The notes: generated by a model not told the origin, from the letters alone. DNA of 64,000 nucleotides from Chryseobacterium camelliae (GCF_030818575.1 NZ_JAUTAL010000001.1:2666001-2730000); one strand, 5' to 3'; positions 26,243-35,393 are shown, counted from the stretch's first letter. Translations and numbers: made by a program.

Positions 26243-26599
26243 TTAAGAAACTGAGGGCGGGCCGCGTAGCCTGAAATTAAATTTGATCTGATCCCATAAT
26301 TTTTCCTGAACAGCTATCATCTGTTCCGCTTCATGAGAAGCGTGCTCAAAAGTTAAACTGAATTCTTCAGGGATAAGGGTATTTCCGGTAGCAAGGAAAT
26401 GACACGCAAGACAGTCGCCGGATTTAGCTTTAGCACCAGTCTTCGCCATGGTGTTCTCCTTATTTTTAAGATTGAATCCCTTAAAAATATCAGACCGATC
26501 ATGATGATGAAAGCTTTGGGAAAACAGCGCAAGAAAATAGATCCCAAATAGCAATTTGGAAATAAAATTCTTCAGATTTCTGTTTTCTCTAAAAATCAT
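26243..26599 (-). CDS. Small His/Cys protein upstream of the receptor
   Basis: A 118-residue protein with an N-terminal membrane anchor or signal (about residues 13-28), then S-F-H-H-H-D-R-S-D, a C-L-A-C-H-F-L motif near 78-84 and a C-terminal F-R-L-R-G-P-P ending. The His and Cys content suggests metal binding. Short proteins ending in L-R-G-P-P are, from memory, common before Bacteroidetes TonB receptors of this type. It precedes the receptor gene by 195 bases on the same strand. Function unknown. Confidence 0.55.
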   Translation of the reverse strand: MIFRENRNLKNFISKLLFGIYFLALFSQSFHHHDRSDIFKGFNLKNKENTMAKTGAKAKSGDCLACHFLATGNTLIPEEFSLTFEHASHEAEQMIAVQEKLWDQIKFNFRLRGPPSVS

Positions 26600-26869
26600 G
26601 CCTCAAAAGTATAAAAATAAATCAGAAAACCCTATTAAAGTTTCCTTAAAATGCTTTGCAGACAGGTAACGTATATAAATATTGATGCTCAAAAGAAAAT
26701 AAATGGCCGTACTAACACAATCATAACGCTTCAGAATTTTGAAGATATGTAACCTTTATTACTCATTTATTCCGACCTTAAAATTTTGACTGATCAGCCT
26801 TGCCAGGGTTTCACCCTGACAACGTTATTGATTATATCTTTAAAACCGGGTCAATGCGAACAAGAAAGT

Positions 26870-28801
26870 TTAATCCAGCTGCGAGCCGAGGTATTCCCAC
26901 TCCTGTAAAGCCAGTTCAAGCTCTTCTTTTGTCTTATTATATTTTTCCAGCGTATCTTCAGAAGGGTTTTCTTTGGTAAAAGACGCTTCAAACTCTTCCA
27001 CTTTTGTTTCAAGTTCAGAAATTTTCTCTTCTACTTTTTTAATTTTATTCTGAATGTTCTTCTGTTCTTTACTGACTATAGCTGATTGCTGACCGGAAAC
27101 CGGTTCAGGCTTCTCTTCCGCTTTTTTAGCCTCCGGTTTAGCAACTTCATTGTGAAGCTTTGCTTTTTCCGCCGAAATTTCGCGGATCGATTCCTTCTGC
27201 CTGAATTCAAGGTATTCATTGATATCCCCTAAGAATTCCTTCATCTTTCCGTCACGGAACTCATAAATCTTGTCACAAAGCCCTTGCAGGAATTCCCTGT
27301 CGTGAGAAATCACGATGAGTGTCCCTTCAAATTTCTGTAAAGCCAGCTTGATGATTTCTTTGGACTGGATATCCAGGTGGTTGGTAGGTTCGTCCATGAT
27401 CAACGTATTGAAAGGACGCAACAGCAGTTTACAAAGTGCCAGACGGTTTCTTTCTCCTCCGGAAAGCACTTTCGTCTTTTTATTGACCGCTTCACCCTGG
27501 AACAGGAAAGATCCTAATAAATCCCGTACTCTAGGCCTTGTTTCTTCCGTTGCAGCATCTTCCGCTTCTTCCTGAACGGTTTTATTCGGAGTTAAAACTT
27601 CTTCCTGGTTCTGGGCAAAATACCCGATATTTACATTATGGCCAAGGTTCCATGAACCTGAATAATCTTTAATGTCTCCTGCAAGGATTTTAGCCAGCGT
27701 TGTTTTCCCCTGCCCGTTCTGTCCCAGGAGTGCAATCCTGTCTCCTCGCTGGACCATAAAATCCACATTATCAAAAATCTGTTTTTCACCATAGGCCTTC
27801 CCTAAGTTTTCAGCTTCAAAGATGACCTTCCCCGGAACTACCGACTGTACAAAACGGATGTTGAATTTGGAAACGTCTTCGTTATCCACCTCGATACGCT
27901 CGATCTTATCCAGCTTCTTGATCAATGACTGAGCGAATGAAGCTTTGGTTGCGCTTGCACGGAATTTATTGATGTTGTCCTCCATCTGCTTGATTTCCGC
28001 ATCCTGATTCTTTTTGGCCTGAATCAGCTTTTCACGGCGGTCCTCACGCATGATGAGATATTTGGAATAATTAGCCTTATAATCATCCACCTTTTTATTG
28101 TTGATATCAAAGGTACGGTTGCATACGGCCGTCATGAACTGCTTATCGTGACTTACCAGTACGATGGCACCGGGATAATCTTTCAGGAAGTTTTCAAGCC
28201 AGATGATAGATTCCATATCAAGGTGGTTGGTAGGCTCATCGAGAAGCATGATATCATTTTTCTGAAGCAGCAGCTTGGCCAGCTCGATCCTCATCCTCCA
28301 GCCTCCGGAAAATTCATCTGTGATTTTCTGGAAATCATCTGCTTTGAAACCAAGACCGAAGAGTACTTTTTCCATATCGCCCTCCAGGTTGTAAGCATCA
28401 TGGTTCATCAGAAGATCATTCAGTTCTGTCATCCTGTTGATCAGGTCCGTATAGGAATCGCTTTCGTAATCGGTCCTGGTCACCATCTGGTGGTTCACTT
28501 CTTCCAATTCGTTCTTCCAGGCATTGATCTGCTCAAAAGCCTGCATGGTTTCAGCCCAAACCGTTCTTCCTTTCACAAAATCAAGGTCCTGCTTCAGGAA
28601 ACCGATGGTAACATTCCCTTCCGGAACAACATTCCCTTCGTAAAAGCTGATTTCTCCGGAGAGCATTTTGAGCAATGTGGATTTACCGGCCCCGTTTTTA
28701 CCGACCAATCCTACTTTATCATCTTTTTTGATGGTGAAATTCACATTTTGAAACAGATAGTTTCCCGAATGATGTAATCCTAAACCTTGAACCGAAAGCA
28801 T
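26870..28801 (-). CDS. ABC-F family ATPase
   Basis: A 643-residue soluble protein with two ABC domains and no transmembrane helix. Walker A motifs are G-K-N-G-A-G-K-S-T (about 36) and G-Q-N-G-Q-G-K-T-T; signatures are F-S-G-G-W-R-M-R and L-S-G-G-E-R-N-R; Walker B ends are L-L-D-E-P-T-N-H-L-D and I-M-D-E-P-T-N-H-L-D. An interdomain linker and a C-terminal coiled coil (about 545-640) fit the Uup/YheS-like group acting on the ribosome, not transport. TATTTTTG at 28830-28837 gives a 25-base leader. Confidence 0.92.
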   Translation of the reverse strand: MLSVQGLGLHHSGNYLFQNVNFTIKKDDKVGLVGKNGAGKSTLLKMLSGEISFYEGNVVPEGNVTIGFLKQDLDFVKGRTVWAETMQAFEQINAWKNELEEVNHQMVTRTDYESDSYTDLINRMTELNDLLMNHDAYNLEGDMEKVLFGLGFKADDFQKITDEFSGGWRMRIELAKLLLQKNDIMLLDEPTNHLDMESIIWLENFLKDYPGAIVLVSHDKQFMTAVCNRTFDINNKKVDDYKANYSKYLIMREDRREKLIQAKKNQDAEIKQMEDNINKFRASATKASFAQSLIKKLDKIERIEVDNEDVSKFNIRFVQSVVPGKVIFEAENLGKAYGEKQIFDNVDFMVQRGDRIALLGQNGQGKTTLAKILAGDIKDYSGSWNLGHNVNIGYFAQNQEEVLTPNKTVQEEAEDAATEETRPRVRDLLGSFLFQGEAVNKKTKVLSGGERNRLALCKLLLRPFNTLIMDEPTNHLDIQSKEIIKLALQKFEGTLIVISHDREFLQGLCDKIYEFRDGKMKEFLGDINEYLEFRQKESIREISAEKAKLHNEVAKPEAKKAEEKPEPVSGQQSAIVSKEQKNIQNKIKKVEEKISELETKVEEFEASFTKENPSEDTLEKYNKTKEELELALQEWEYLGSQLD

Positions 28802-28829
28802 TGTAAATAATGATTAAAATTTCCGGGGG

Positions 28830-28837
28830 CAAAAATA
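28830..28837 (-). promoter_or_regulatory. ABC-F gene promoter -7 element
   Basis: TATTTTTG on the minus strand matches TAnnTTTG. Confidence 0.5.
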
Positions 28838-28871
28838 CGGAAAAAGAAACGAATTACAGAGAAATAAAAAA

Positions 28872-28893
28872 GAGCTGCCCGCTAAGGGCAGCT
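28872..28893 (-). terminator. Terminator of the DUF2235 gene
   Basis: GAGCTGCCC and GGGCAGCTC form a 9-bp stem with a 4-base loop, followed on the minus strand by TTTTTTATTT. Confidence 0.85.
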
Positions 28894-28919
28894 CACACCT
28901 AAATTAAAACTGAAAAGGA

Positions 28920-30263
28920 CTAACATTTGTTATAGAAATTTTCCTTTATCAATATCGTACGGTTCCAATCGCTGTTGTTCGGGATATTGGTACCTAATGC
29001 ATAATCTATGACAGAATCTTCCGATAGCAGGAGATCTGAATGTATTACCGAATCTACCGAATCCACATGGTAGCCTTTGGCATTGCTCGGCATGTTGAGC
29101 CCATTGTTGATGAGTTCTGCATCCACTTCTGTATTTTCTGCTGACATGCTTTTGTAAAGGCCAAAGTTGGCAGAAACATGCAGGTAACCGGTTAATTTCT
29201 GAAAGTCATATACTGGTTTAGGACCGGAAGGAAAAAGCTTCATGTACCGGCGCAATTCTTCGGACAGTTCAGACAAGTAAGGGTGCCTCATGCCATCAAT
29301 GGCAAAATCGGAATCGCTGAAACCGGTGCTGAAAACCGCAGTAATATTATTGGTCTCTTCCAGCATCAGCAGACCGTATATTTTTGAGAGGTCGTTATAT
29401 ACCTTGTTTTTAATGATGTAAGCCTGTGAAAAAAAGGTACCTTCATCAATTTCATAATTTTTCAGCGAATAGTTCCATAATTTATTCCCGGATGAGTCTT
29501 TAGCGGTATTCCTGATGTTTTCCACGTAATACACCACATCATTACTGGTGATATGTTCTCCTGAAATATAAACGGACTGCGACCCCTCAAGATAGCCTCC
29601 TCCAATATCGGCATGTACGCCTGGAACAAAAATCTCCCTGAGAACACCCTGCGTGGCACGGAATTCAGAATCTGCTTTATCTTTTGAATCTTCAAAAAAG
29701 CCTGTAAGTGGGAAAAAGTATCTGCATTCGTTTACTGCACAGATGTGCAATCCGGCCTCAACAGCTTCATTTACCGTGACATCATAAGTATTGAACGGAG
29801 CTGATTCCACCGTATCGAAAACTCCTAAAAATTTAGTCCGGATTGTTTTTCCATACTGTGGAGCCGACTGCATCAATTGGTTACAGAAAGTCCTGGCAAG
29901 CATGGCACCTCGGCTGAATCCGTAAATGTAAAAATGGTATTCCTGAGAAAGTCCATGGAGTTTTTCTGTTACAAAAGCCGAGGCTGCCGCGAGTTTGTCA
30001 TCGCAGGAATAGCCCTGGAAACCTTTCGGGTTTTTACAGATGGCCATGGCAAAATCACTGTCTTCAGCACCGGTTACGGTTCCGATTCCTTCAACATATA
30101 TTTTTTCATCACCCTGGAACAGCCCGAAAAGTTTGTAAATATTTGTAGGACAGCCGTAATAGCTTTCATTGTTTTTAGCCGGCTTTACCGGGGAGCCGGC
30201 ATTGATTCCGTTGTTTCCTGTCCCGTCGAAAAAAATACCGATAGAAATAATATTGTTCTTCAT
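28920..30263 (-). CDS. DUF2235 Tle1-like lipase/phospholipase
   Basis: A 447-residue alpha/beta hydrolase of the DUF2235 type, the family of the type VI secretion phospholipase Tle1. The N-terminus I-G-I-F-F-D-G-T-G-N-N (about 8-18) is characteristic. The nucleophile elbow is G-F-S-R-G (115-119, Ser117), a G-V-F-D-T-V motif carries Asp150, and P-G-V-H-A-D-I-G-G-G-Y carries His217, giving a full catalytic set. There is no signal peptide. No type VI gene and no obvious immunity gene is adjacent in the window. It follows a regulator gene by about 130 bases. Confidence 0.8.
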   Translation of the reverse strand: MKNNIISIGIFFDGTGNNGINAGSPVKPAKNNESYYGCPTNIYKLFGLFQGDEKIYVEGIGTVTGAEDSDFAMAICKNPKGFQGYSCDDKLAAASAFVTEKLHGLSQEYHFYIYGFSRGAMLARTFCNQLMQSAPQYGKTIRTKFLGVFDTVESAPFNTYDVTVNEAVEAGLHICAVNECRYFFPLTGFFEDSKDKADSEFRATQGVLREIFVPGVHADIGGGYLEGSQSVYISGEHITSNDVVYYVENIRNTAKDSSGNKLWNYSLKNYEIDEGTFFSQAYIIKNKVYNDLSKIYGLLMLEETNNITAVFSTGFSDSDFAIDGMRHPYLSELSEELRRYMKLFPSGPKPVYDFQKLTGYLHVSANFGLYKSMSAENTEVDAELINNGLNMPSNAKGYHVDSVDSVIHSDLLLSEDSVIDYALGTNIPNNSDWNRTILIKENFYNKC

Positions 30264-30395
30264 TCTTATAACTCTACCCTTTTAAGTCGGGACAATTGTT
30301 GCCTGAACTTTATGGGAATGAACAAAATAACAATGAAAAAAAACGGATTGATACCGTAAAAAATACCAAATAAAAAAATCCGTACTTCTACGGAA

Positions 30396-31079
30396 TTATA
30401 TTCTTTCTAGCGGGTGAATGTTGTTGATGATGGCATAGATAACAATACCTACCGTATTTTTAGCACCTATTTTTTCAACAATCCTTTGGCGGTGGCTTTC
30501 TACAGTCCGGGGACTGATGAAAAGCTTGTCAGCAATTTCATGGTTGGTAAATTCCTGGCAGATCAGCTTAACTACATCTTTTTCACGTTCGGAGAGTTCG
30601 TCATCCATTTCAAAAAGGCTTTTCTTTTTGGTCGTGCTGTTCATGTAGGAAAGCAGCATCTGATGGTCTCCTGGTGTAAAAAACACTCCGTTTTTATGCA
30701 CCATGGTGATGGCTTCTATAAAGGTTTTCCGGTCTGAATTCTTAGGCAGGAATGCAGATACGCCCAATTTAACCATATACCCCAGGATTGAGGTTTTGTA
30801 ATGTGAAGAAAGAATAATAATCTTCAGGTCAGGATAGTTTTCTTTGAGGAGGGCTACCAGCTCAAACCCGTTCATCGGCTTCATCTGGACATCCACCAGG
30901 GCTATATCCGGAAAGTCGCCGGCTTCCAGGCCTGCAAGGCGCTCGATAAAATCGGGTCCGCTGTTGGAGGTAAGGCATACTGAGATATTTTGTTCCGTAG
31001 ACAGCAACATTTTTACGCCTTCAAGGATCAGTTGTTCGTCATCAATCAGGGCTATCTTGATAGGAGGATTCATTAGCAT
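30396..31079 (-). CDS. LuxR/NarL-type response regulator
   Basis: A 227-residue two-component regulator. Receiver domain at about 7-125 with acidic pair D-D near 13-14, phospho-acceptor Asp63 in A-L-V-D-V-Q-M-K and switch Lys in L-P-K-N-S. The output domain is a LuxR-type helix-turn-helix: L-S-E-R-E-K-D-V-V-K-L-I, then I-S-P-R-T-V-E-S-H-R. Possible starts are the ATGs at 31079 and 31073; both overlap the kinase gene, which supports translational coupling. Targets unknown. Confidence 0.9.
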   Translation of the reverse strand: MLMNPPIKIALIDDEQLILEGVKMLLSTEQNISVCLTSNSGPDFIERLAGLEAGDFPDIALVDVQMKPMNGFELVALLKENYPDLKIIILSSHYKTSILGYMVKLGVSAFLPKNSDRKTFIEAITMVHKNGVFFTPGDHQMLLSYMNSTTKKKSLFEMDDELSEREKDVVKLICQEFTNHEIADKLFISPRTVESHRQRIVEKIGAKNTVGIVIYAIINNIHPLERI

Positions 31080-31758
31080 ATGGAATTTTAATGATTAAAC
31101 GGCTTCCTTTATTCATAATATTTTTCCATTTGTGTAATGCATTCATAGACTTGATGCGGGATTCGATATTTTTGATACCCATGCCTTTTTTTACGGCTTC
31201 GTATTCAAAACTCTGTCCGTTATCCGAAATCACCACAGATAGGTTACCGGGGTTATCCTTGATGTAGATCCAGACTCTTGTCGCTTCGGAATGTTTCAGG
31301 ACATTTGTGGTAAACTCCTGAATAATCCGGTATAATTGCACCTCTATAAAGATATTCTTTTTTTTGTATTTAGGCCCAACATTGAGTGAAATATTAATCC
31401 TGTTGGACAAATTGGCTATAAGTTCCTCTATATACAGGACCAGGCCAACAGAATCCAGGTTCACCGGATATAATGAATGGGAAATGGTCCTGGCTGCATC
31501 GATGAGGGAAGACATCTGCGCGGCTATATTTTTCCTGATCAGTTCATCTCCTTTGGTATCCAGGTTATTGAGCCACAGGGAAAGGATGTTGAGCCGGTTT
31601 CCAATATCATCATGAATCATGACCGCAATTCTTTTACGTTCTTCTTCCTGTGCCCTTATATTTTCCAGCACCAGATTTTTTTGATGCTGAACTTCCGCCT
31701 CATACTGGGTATTCTTTTCTTCGATAATCCTGTTGATGAAAGCACGGTAGGCCAGCAA
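31042..31758 (-). CDS. NarL-partner type sensor histidine kinase
   Basis: As read from TTG at 31758 the product has 238 residues. The phospho-acceptor His lies in R-K-R-I-A-V-M-I-H-D-D-I-G-N-R-L (His49), followed by a HATPase domain with the N box E-F-T-T-N-V-L-K-H, S-D-N-G-Q and G-M-G-I-K-N-I-E-S-R. This is the HisKA_3-like group that pairs with LuxR-type regulators, as here. The frame is open upstream and encodes a strong transmembrane helix (codons at about 31759-31815), yet has no ATG, GTG or TTG; the true start is therefore uncertain. Confidence 0.85.
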   Translation of the reverse strand: MLAYRAFINRIIEEKNTQYEAEVQHQKNLVLENIRAQEEERKRIAVMIHDDIGNRLNILSLWLNNLDTKGDELIRKNIAAQMSSLIDAARTISHSLYPVNLDSVGLVLYIEELIANLSNRINISLNVGPKYKKKNIFIEVQLYRIIQEFTTNVLKHSEATRVWIYIKDNPGNLSVVISDNGQSFEYEAVKKGMGIKNIESRIKSMNALHKWKNIMNKGSRLIIKIPYANESSYQDSPD

Positions 31759-31820
31759 GCCAAAAACGATTATAACTGTTACGGCAACAATTATAAGCAG
31801 GAGGGAGCTGATATTTAAGG

Positions 31821-32444
31821 TTACTTCTTTAATTTTAAAAAGGTATAAATTAATGATCCGTACATCACACTGGACAGGAGGTTATTCGCTCCCCAGATTA
31901 GGCTGGCATTAAGCTGTGAAATAGAGCTTAACTGCTGCTGTATGATAAATGTGAATACAGATACGGAATAATACAGGAATATACAGGCATCTGCAAACAG
32001 GAAACGGTTCTCAAAATGCTTTTCCTTTATTTCCCGGATCAAAGTATATCCGGCAAGGCAGATGATGATGATATTGGAAATAACCTTTACATCATCATTA
32101 TCAACCATCGGCCGTAAGTATCCGTTGACTAAAATAAAGGTAAGTACCGATACCAATATGAGTAAAACAGGAACGGATGTAAGACTGTTTTTCCTCAAAA
32201 AAAGGTAATTCAGGATAAAAAAATCTCCCGCGATATAAAGGGGGTACAGAAAATTGGCATCAGGTAACCTGAAATAATAGAGAATAACCTTGGTTGATGC
32301 CTCAATGAAAAAAAGAAAAATGATATAGAAAACATACCATTTTTCTTTATTATTTAATAGTCTGAGCCTGCTTATACCCAATATAAAGCACAGCAATAAC
32401 AGACTGTTATTTAAGTAGAGTATTATTTTAAATCCCAGTAGCAT
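31821..32444 (-). CDS. Polytopic membrane protein of the sensor operon
   Basis: A 207-residue membrane protein with about six to seven hydrophobic helices spread over its length and short loops. I recognise no named family. It overlaps the upstream gene by 17 bases and the conceptual N-terminus of the kinase, so all are tightly coupled. A likely role is the membrane sensor partner of the kinase; this rests on context only. Confidence 0.65.
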   Translation of the reverse strand: MLLGFKIILYLNNSLLLLCFILGISRLRLLNNKEKWYVFYIIFLFFIEASTKVILYYFRLPDANFLYPLYIAGDFFILNYLFLRKNSLTSVPVLLILVSVLTFILVNGYLRPMVDNDDVKVISNIIIICLAGYTLIREIKEKHFENRFLFADACIFLYYSVSVFTFIIQQQLSSISQLNASLIWGANNLLSSVMYGSLIYTFLKLKK

Positions 32445-33183
32445 CAGATATGGCTATTAGGAACGGAGGGCTCGGTTGTGACCAGTCATAGGTATTGGAA
32501 ATGGTAGTGATGCTTCCATTATCCTGCCTGTCTCCATAAAATGAAATAAAAATAAGTGTTACCATCATTCTCTGGTAAATATCGGAATATTTAAGCCCGA
32601 ATGCACATACAATACTGGTAGGAGATTTGTCGTGTTCAGGTGGGTTAATGTTGCTGGAAGGTACATAAAACTTGTTGAAGATCCGGCTTCCTCCCTGCTC
32701 GGTGCATTCATAATAGAACCAGTTGGATCCTTGATCCCTCCACTTTTCTATAGCATCCACCGCTTTATCCTGAGCCATCATAGGCATACTGTATACGGGA
32801 AAAGATGTATCTGCGGTATTATCTATCCTGCGCAGGTCAGTAGAAATAACGGCATTGTTCACTACCACGTACTGCTGGGTCTGTGTGAGTGTAATATCCT
32901 GACTTAGCGCAGACAAAACGCTATACGGATAATCACTGGTGAATACTTTCTGTCCTCTTTGGTCCAGAGGGCAGAGGATCATAATCAGTTGATTGTTGTA
33001 TACTCCGATTTCAACGGAAAATTGACTATTGGCATTATTTTGTCTCAGCCATTCAATCTGCTCCGCAGAAAGGTTGAAAACATAATTTGTAGGGATGAGT
33101 CTCTGAAGCGATGAAAAATCTTTGCAGCTGGTAATCCAGGCTTCTAAGGCGAGTTCGTACTGTCTGTTGTCTAAAGTTGTCAT
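32428..33183 (-). CDS. Hypothetical protein heading the sensor operon
   Basis: A 251-residue protein with no signal peptide or membrane helix and no family I recognise. It has an N-terminal helix (L-A-L-E-A-W-I), several Trp, and alternating strands such as V-V-V-N-N-A-V-I. It starts a four-gene operon with the membrane protein, the histidine kinase and the regulator. A textbook promoter precedes it: TTG, a 20-base spacer and TAATTTTG (33209-33239 on the minus strand), giving a 22-base leader. Confidence 0.6.
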   Translation of the reverse strand: MTTLDNRQYELALEAWITSCKDFSSLQRLIPTNYVFNLSAEQIEWLRQNNANSQFSVEIGVYNNQLIMILCPLDQRGQKVFTSDYPYSVLSALSQDITLTQTQQYVVVNNAVISTDLRRIDNTADTSFPVYSMPMMAQDKAVDAIEKWRDQGSNWFYYECTEQGGSRIFNKFYVPSSNINPPEHDKSPTSIVCAFGLKYSDIYQRMMVTLIFISFYGDRQDNGSITTISNTYDWSQPSPPFLIAISDATGI

Positions 33184-33208
33184 AAGCTCATGGTTAAATT
33201 GATTCCTA

Positions 33209-33239
33209 CAAAATTATGTAAAGTAAATTACCCCTGCAA
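33209..33239 (-). promoter_or_regulatory. Promoter of the sensor operon
   Basis: On the minus strand: TTG (33237-33239), 20-base spacer, TAATTTTG (33209-33216). Matches the Bacteroidetes consensus in both boxes. Confidence 0.75.
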
Positions 33240-33265
33240 ATATTCATACTGTATTGAAAAAACAA

Positions 33266-33886
33266 TTAATAATTTCTTATTGTAATATGGTAGCAGCTTT
33301 GCTGCTTTTCCTTGATGTACAGGATCATCCCTTTTTTGAGGTAATATTGAAGAACTTTTTCCAGGGCAATTTCCATTTTGGGATTGTACTTCAGCACATC
33401 ATTGAACCGTATATAGGAAATATCAAATGAGTTTCCGTAGTTGTGCGAACTGATGCCGATAGCTGCATTGGCATTAACCCGCCTCAGCCGGCACTGGTCT
33501 TCCAGTGTCCGTGTCAGGGAAGAAACGGTAAAAGTATGGCCACCGGTTTCTTTACTGAACCTGGCTCCCATCTTTTCCAGCATGCTTTTAGCCTTGCTCA
33601 CCATGTAGGGCCTGCTGTAATCCAGTTTCTGTATCCTGTACCCCTTCCCCGTTTTCTTTATCTTCTTCAGCTTTCCGTTGGCAATATATTTCTGAACCAT
33701 GGATGCATCTTCCAGCAGCTTGACGCCAAAACTTCTTGCCGCATCCAGATGCGGTTTGTACAGCGGAGTAACTTCCACTTTCATTATTTGCTTCAGATCG
33801 TAACATGGGAGCTTTTTTTTAGATACCTGAGCATCTGAAAGGCTGCCAAAACCGGATAACAGGACAGCAAACAAGACTTTTTTCAT
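33266..33886 (-). CDS. DUF5715 / M15-like exported protein
   Basis: A 206-residue exported protein with a signal peptide (about 1-19). The C-terminal half contains V-S-S-L-T-R-T, N-A-N-A-A-I-G-I-S-S-H-N-Y-G-N-S-F-D and a late C-Y-H-I-T-I. The S-x-H-x-x-G-x-x-x-D pattern and the final His match the zinc ligands of M15-type D,D-peptidases, in the DUF5715 group. A peptidoglycan-cutting role in the periplasm is likely but unproved. Monocistronic. Confidence 0.8.
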   Translation of the reverse strand: MKKVLFAVLLSGFGSLSDAQVSKKKLPCYDLKQIMKVEVTPLYKPHLDAARSFGVKLLEDASMVQKYIANGKLKKIKKTGKGYRIQKLDYSRPYMVSKAKSMLEKMGARFSKETGGHTFTVSSLTRTLEDQCRLRRVNANAAIGISSHNYGNSFDISYIRFNDVLKYNPKMEIALEKVLQYYLKKGMILYIKEKQQSCYHITIRNY

Positions 33887-34101
33887 GAATTACCCTTTAA
33901 TTTTAAAATAAAAATAAACATTTATGCCATACGAGTCAAAAACAAAACTGAAATCAATATAACATTAAATATAAAAATAGGCAACAAAAATTATCAATGA
34001 ACTAATTCTAAACTCATTTAACATAATAAATTTCCAACAAATAAGCTGTTTAAATCTGAATATAAAATTTTAAATTTATCCTAATTAAAAAAGCACATTA
34101 A

Positions 34102-34818
34102 ATGACAAAAAAATTATTTGCCGAATTCTTCGGCACGTTCTGGCTGGTATTCGGAGGTTGTGGCAGCGCCGTTTTTGCTGCCGGTGTTCCTGATCTGGGA
34201 ATCGGCCTTTTGGGTGTTGCTCTTGCTTTCGGGCTTAGTGTACTTACAATGGCTTATGCCGTTGGGCATATCTCCGGCGGACATTTCAATCCTGCAGTTT
34301 CTTTTGGTTTACTCTTCGGAGGAAGGTTTCCGGCTAAGGAGCTCATTCCTTACATTATTGCGCAGTGTATCGGTGCTATTGCCGCTGCAGGATGCCTGTA
34401 CATCATCCTGAACGGAGCAGGTCCCACCCATTTTACCAAACCGGGCGATTTTGCTACTAATTTTTATGGCGAAGCTGTTTACAATGGTAAGGCGTTTAGT
34501 ATGGGAGCCGCCTTTCTGGCTGAATTCCTTCTGACTGCTTTCTTCCTTATCATTATCATGGGATCTACGGACCGCTGGGCCAACGGAAAATTTGCCGGAA
34601 TAGCCATAGGGCTGGCATTAACCCTGATCCATCTGATTTCTATTCCGATTACCAATACATCGGTGAATCCGGCACGGTCCCTTTCGCAGGCAATATTTGT
34701 GGGCGGAGAGGCCATTTCCCAGTTATGGCTGTTCTGGGTAGCTCCGATTGCAGGAGGAATTACAGGAGGACTTGTTTACAGGTACCTGATTCAGAACCAT
34801 GCCGAAGAAAAAGTTTAG
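34102..34818 (+). CDS. aqpZ: Aquaporin Z
   Basis: A 238-residue major intrinsic protein forming a water channel in the inner membrane. Both half-helix motifs are intact: H-F-N-P-A-V-S (about 62-68) and S-V-N-P-A-R-S (about 190-196). Six hydrophobic helices and the N-terminal [16 protein letters not shown] match AqpZ. A near-consensus TAAATTTA element lies about 30 bases upstream. A terminator shared with the convergent gene follows. Confidence 0.95.
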   Translation: MTKKLFAEFFGTFWLVFGGCGSAVFAAGVPDLGIGLLGVALAFGLSVLTMAYAVGHISGGHFNPAVSFGLLFGGRFPAKELIPYIIAQCIGAIAAAGCLYIILNGAGPTHFTKPGDFATNFYGEAVYNGKAFSMGAAFLAEFLLTAFFLIIIMGSTDRWANGKFAGIAIGLALTLIHLISIPITNTSVNPARSLSQAIFVGGEAISQLWLFWVAPIAGGITGGLVYRYLIQNHAEEKV

Positions 34819-34828
34819 TCCGAAAAAA

Positions 34829-34847
34829 ATCCTGCTTTATGCAGGAT
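34829..34847. terminator. Bidirectional terminator after aqpZ
   Basis: ATCCTGC-TTTAT-GCAGGAT with T-rich sequence on both outer sides; convergent genes. Confidence 0.8.
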
Positions 34848-35393
34848 TTATTTTGTTTTTCTGATTTCAAAAGGGTTTCTGAAGATAAGCTCTTCATGCT
34901 TACCTTTGATCTCCATTTTCCTGTACAGCAGGCTCTGGGCCATTTTACGGAGGAAAAGATCTTTATCATTCAGCTTCCAGTATGAGTCCTCATGCACCTT
35001 TTTAGGCTGACGGATCATATAGAATTCTGTGTCCCAGCTGTCCACATTATGATAAAATTCAATGATCCCACAATGGGCAGGGATCAGCGCATGGTCTACC
35101 ATTCCCATGGGAAGCAAGAAACTGAATGCATTACAGACATAGTCCCCGCAGGAAATCTTATCGTGCTTCAGAAATTTTTCTCCGGTAACCGCATGGGTAT
35201 AGGATTTTTTAAAATCATTTTTAAAATCGCTTTTTGACAGCTTGATCTCAATTTCATGGCTGTAGCCTTCCTTATCAATAATCAGTATATCCGCTTCCCA
35301 GTCTGCCTGAAAATGATTCGTCAGCACGATTTCCTTTTCAAAATTGCAATGGCTGTGGATAAAAGCATGTACAAGCTCTTCAATCTTCAACAT
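34848..35393 (-). CDS. PD-(D/E)XK nuclease-like protein
   Basis: A 181-residue protein without a signal peptide. Residues about 31-60 read W-E-A-D-I-L-I-I-D-K, then H-E-I-E-I-K-L-S-K-S-D-F-K-N-D-F: an acidic residue, a beta hairpin, and an E-x-K motif, the core of PD-(D/E)XK nucleases. The rest is mixed alpha/beta, with a C-G-D-Y pair and several His. It may be a repair or restriction-like nuclease (MmcB-type), but no partner methylase or helicase is nearby. Orphan gene. Confidence 0.55.
   Translation of the reverse strand: MLKIEELVHAFIHSHCNFEKEIVLTNHFQADWEADILIIDKEGYSHEIEIKLSKSDFKNDFKKSYTHAVTGEKFLKHDKISCGDYVCNAFSFLLPMGMVDHALIPAHCGIIEFYHNVDSWDTEFYMIRQPKKVHEDSYWKLNDKDLFLRKMAQSLLYRKMEIKGKHEELIFRNPFEIRKTK

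Noticed and set aside
26797..26818. Hairpin CAGGGT-TTC-ACCCTG as terminator of the ABC-F gene
   Set aside because: The stem is perfect but no T-run follows on the minus strand, and it is about 55 bases past the stop; left uncalled.
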